From Erythrobacter sp. UBA1916 (GTDB lineage Bacteria; Pseudomonadota; Alphaproteobacteria; Sphingomonadales; Sphingomonadaceae), in NCBI GenBank assembly GCA_002337385.1, contig DDFY01000010.1:32131-96130 (forward strand): a stretch of DNA of 64,000 bases, given 5' to 3'. Shown piece after piece: positions 62,967-64,000 of the stretch. Position 1 is the stretch's first letter; each line of letters begins with the position of its first letter. Below the pieces are notes generated by a model. It was not told where the DNA came from. It worked only from the letters and a program-made list of their open reading frames with translations, and ran no database searches. The position numbers were made by a program, and so were the translations under genes.

Positions 62967-64000
62967 ATGGCAATGCGAGCGATGCTTAAGGCGGGAACCG
63001 CGGCTGTGCTGGCCTGCACTGCGGCCAGTGGCCTCGTTGCCCAAGCCGTACCTGCCGATGGCGACTGGCCCAGCATTCAGCGCGATGCCGCCGCCACCCG
63101 CTATTCTCCGCTGGCCGATATTAACCGCAGCAACGTGGCCGAACTGGCATCCGCCTGGTCCTATCCCCTGCGCGCCTTCAACACCGCCGTGCCGATTGTG
63201 GTCGAAGGCGTCATGTACTTCCCGGCGCAGAGCCGGGTGGTCGCGCTCGATGCCGCCACCGGCGAGGAAATCTGGGTCCACGAAGGCGATCTGCCTGCCA
63301 GCGAGGGCCCCTATGCCGGCCCCGGCACCTTCTCCGGGCGCGGCGTCAGCTATTGGCCGGGCGATGCCAGCCATGCCCCGCGCATCCTGGTAACGTCGGG
63401 CGACCGCATCCACGCGCTCGACGCTGCCACCGGCGCCCCCGTCACCGACTTTGGCGAGAACGGCTCGATCGCGATGGGCGGCCCGGGCTATGGCGGCACG
63501 CCGACGATTGCGGGCAACACCATGATTATCGGCGCGGCCTCGCTTGAGAACCCGCAAGGCCCGGCAGGCAATCCGCGCGGCTACGACATCGTGACCGGCG
63601 AGCGATTGTGGGAGTTCGACACCACGCCTGACGAAGGTCAGCCCTATAACGATACCTGGGGCGATGGCTGGAAGGATCGCGGCGGTACCAACATGTGGGG
63701 CTTCCAGGCGACCTACGACGCCAGCACCGGCACCGCCTATCTCCCCATCGCCGGCCCTGCGCACAACTATTACGGCGGCGACCGGCCCGGAACGAACGTC
63801 TACGGCAACTCGGTGGTCGCAGTCGATGCGCGCACCGGCGAATACAAGTGGCATTTCCAGACCGTGCACCACGATCTGTGGGACGTCGACATGAGCAATG
63901 CCGGCCCGCTGATCCCGGTCAGGACCGAGAGCGGCGGCCACATGGCCTTGGCCAACGTCGGCAAGTCGAGCTACTTCTTCCTCCTCGATGCGGAGACCGG
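62967..64000 (+). CDS. PQQ-dependent dehydrogenase, glucose-dehydrogenase-like (PQQ-5, partial, runs off the right edge)
   Basis: The first about 344 residues of a quinoprotein whose C-terminus lies outside the window. A signal peptide (ACTAASGLVAQA) is followed by GDWPSIQRDAAATRYSPLADIN and the motif HHDLWDVDMS (HH 301-302), at nearly the same place as in PQQ-2 and PQQ-3. Repeats VVALDAATGEEIW and AVDARTGEYKWHF mark propeller blades. No CXXCH is seen in this part. Start is ATG 62967 or 62973. Confidence 0.92.
   Translation, partial: MAMRAMLKAGTAAVLACTAASGLVAQAVPADGDWPSIQRDAAATRYSPLADINRSNVAELASAWSYPLRAFNTAVPIVVEGVMYFPAQSRVVALDAATGEEIWVHEGDLPASEGPYAGPGTFSGRGVSYWPGDASHAPRILVTSGDRIHALDAATGAPVTDFGENGSIAMGGPGYGGTPTIAGNTMIIGAASLENPQGPAGNPRGYDIVTGERLWEFDTTPDEGQPYNDTWGDGWKDRGGTNMWGFQATYDASTGTAYLPIAGPAHNYYGGDRPGTNVYGNSVVAVDARTGEYKWHFQTVHHDLWDVDMSNAGPLIPVRTESGGHMALANVGKSSYFFLLDAET

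Overview
The window is a GC-rich, densely coding chromosomal segment from an alphaproteobacterium, most likely a sphingomonad of the Erythrobacter/Novosphingobium type. This rests on a two-piece, circularly permuted tmRNA gene with the tag ANDNEALAIAA, the lptD-surA-pdxA-rsmA order, HdaA- and DUF2794-type genes, sphingomonad-style TonB receptor features, and a LigE-like glutathione transferase. No insertion sequences, phage genes, tRNA or rRNA genes or CRISPR arrays were seen.

Region 1 (1-33 kb) is mainly housekeeping. A TonB-dependent receptor runs off the left edge. Purine genes are dispersed (purC; purS-purQ; purM-purN), separated by an M16 zinc peptidase and a PepSY membrane protein. A minus-strand block holds glmU, a lipoprotein, glmS and a GGDEF/EAL c-di-GMP enzyme. 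Then come gph, cysE-DUF2794, an HdaA-like ATPase and a DUF2066-like protein, a sulfotransferase, DUF465, ndk, holC and pepA. The envelope/translation operon lptD-surA-pdxA-rsmA follows, and then a coupled M20 hydrolase-astA-astB arginine succinyltransferase set.

Region 2 (33-43 kb) has the permuted ssrA gene, two adjacent mscL paralogues, a LemA lipoprotein with two TPM-domain proteins, a NUDIX hydrolase, a PanE-like reductase, a 2-oxoglutarate/Fe oxygenase, a LigE-like GST, and a hydroxypyruvate reductase-like/glycerate kinase-like pair.

Region 3 (42.9-64 kb) is the unusual part: an island for periplasmic oxidation. It encodes five different PQQ (quinoprotein) dehydrogenases: one with a C-terminal heme c, one with an N-terminal heme c, and three of a glucose-dehydrogenase-like type without visible heme. 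Around them lie a flavin monooxygenase, an alpha/beta hydrolase, an exported VOC protein, two c-type cytochromes, a HupE/UreJ-like permease with a His-rich membrane-anchored partner, two paralogous exported proteins of unknown function, a type-B carboxylesterase lipoprotein, and two paralogous DUF6644-like membrane proteins. I read the island as a multi-substrate periplasmic alcohol/aldose/polyol or xenobiotic oxidation system with its own electron-transfer and possibly metal-supply parts. The substrates are unknown, and PQQ biosynthesis genes are not in the window.
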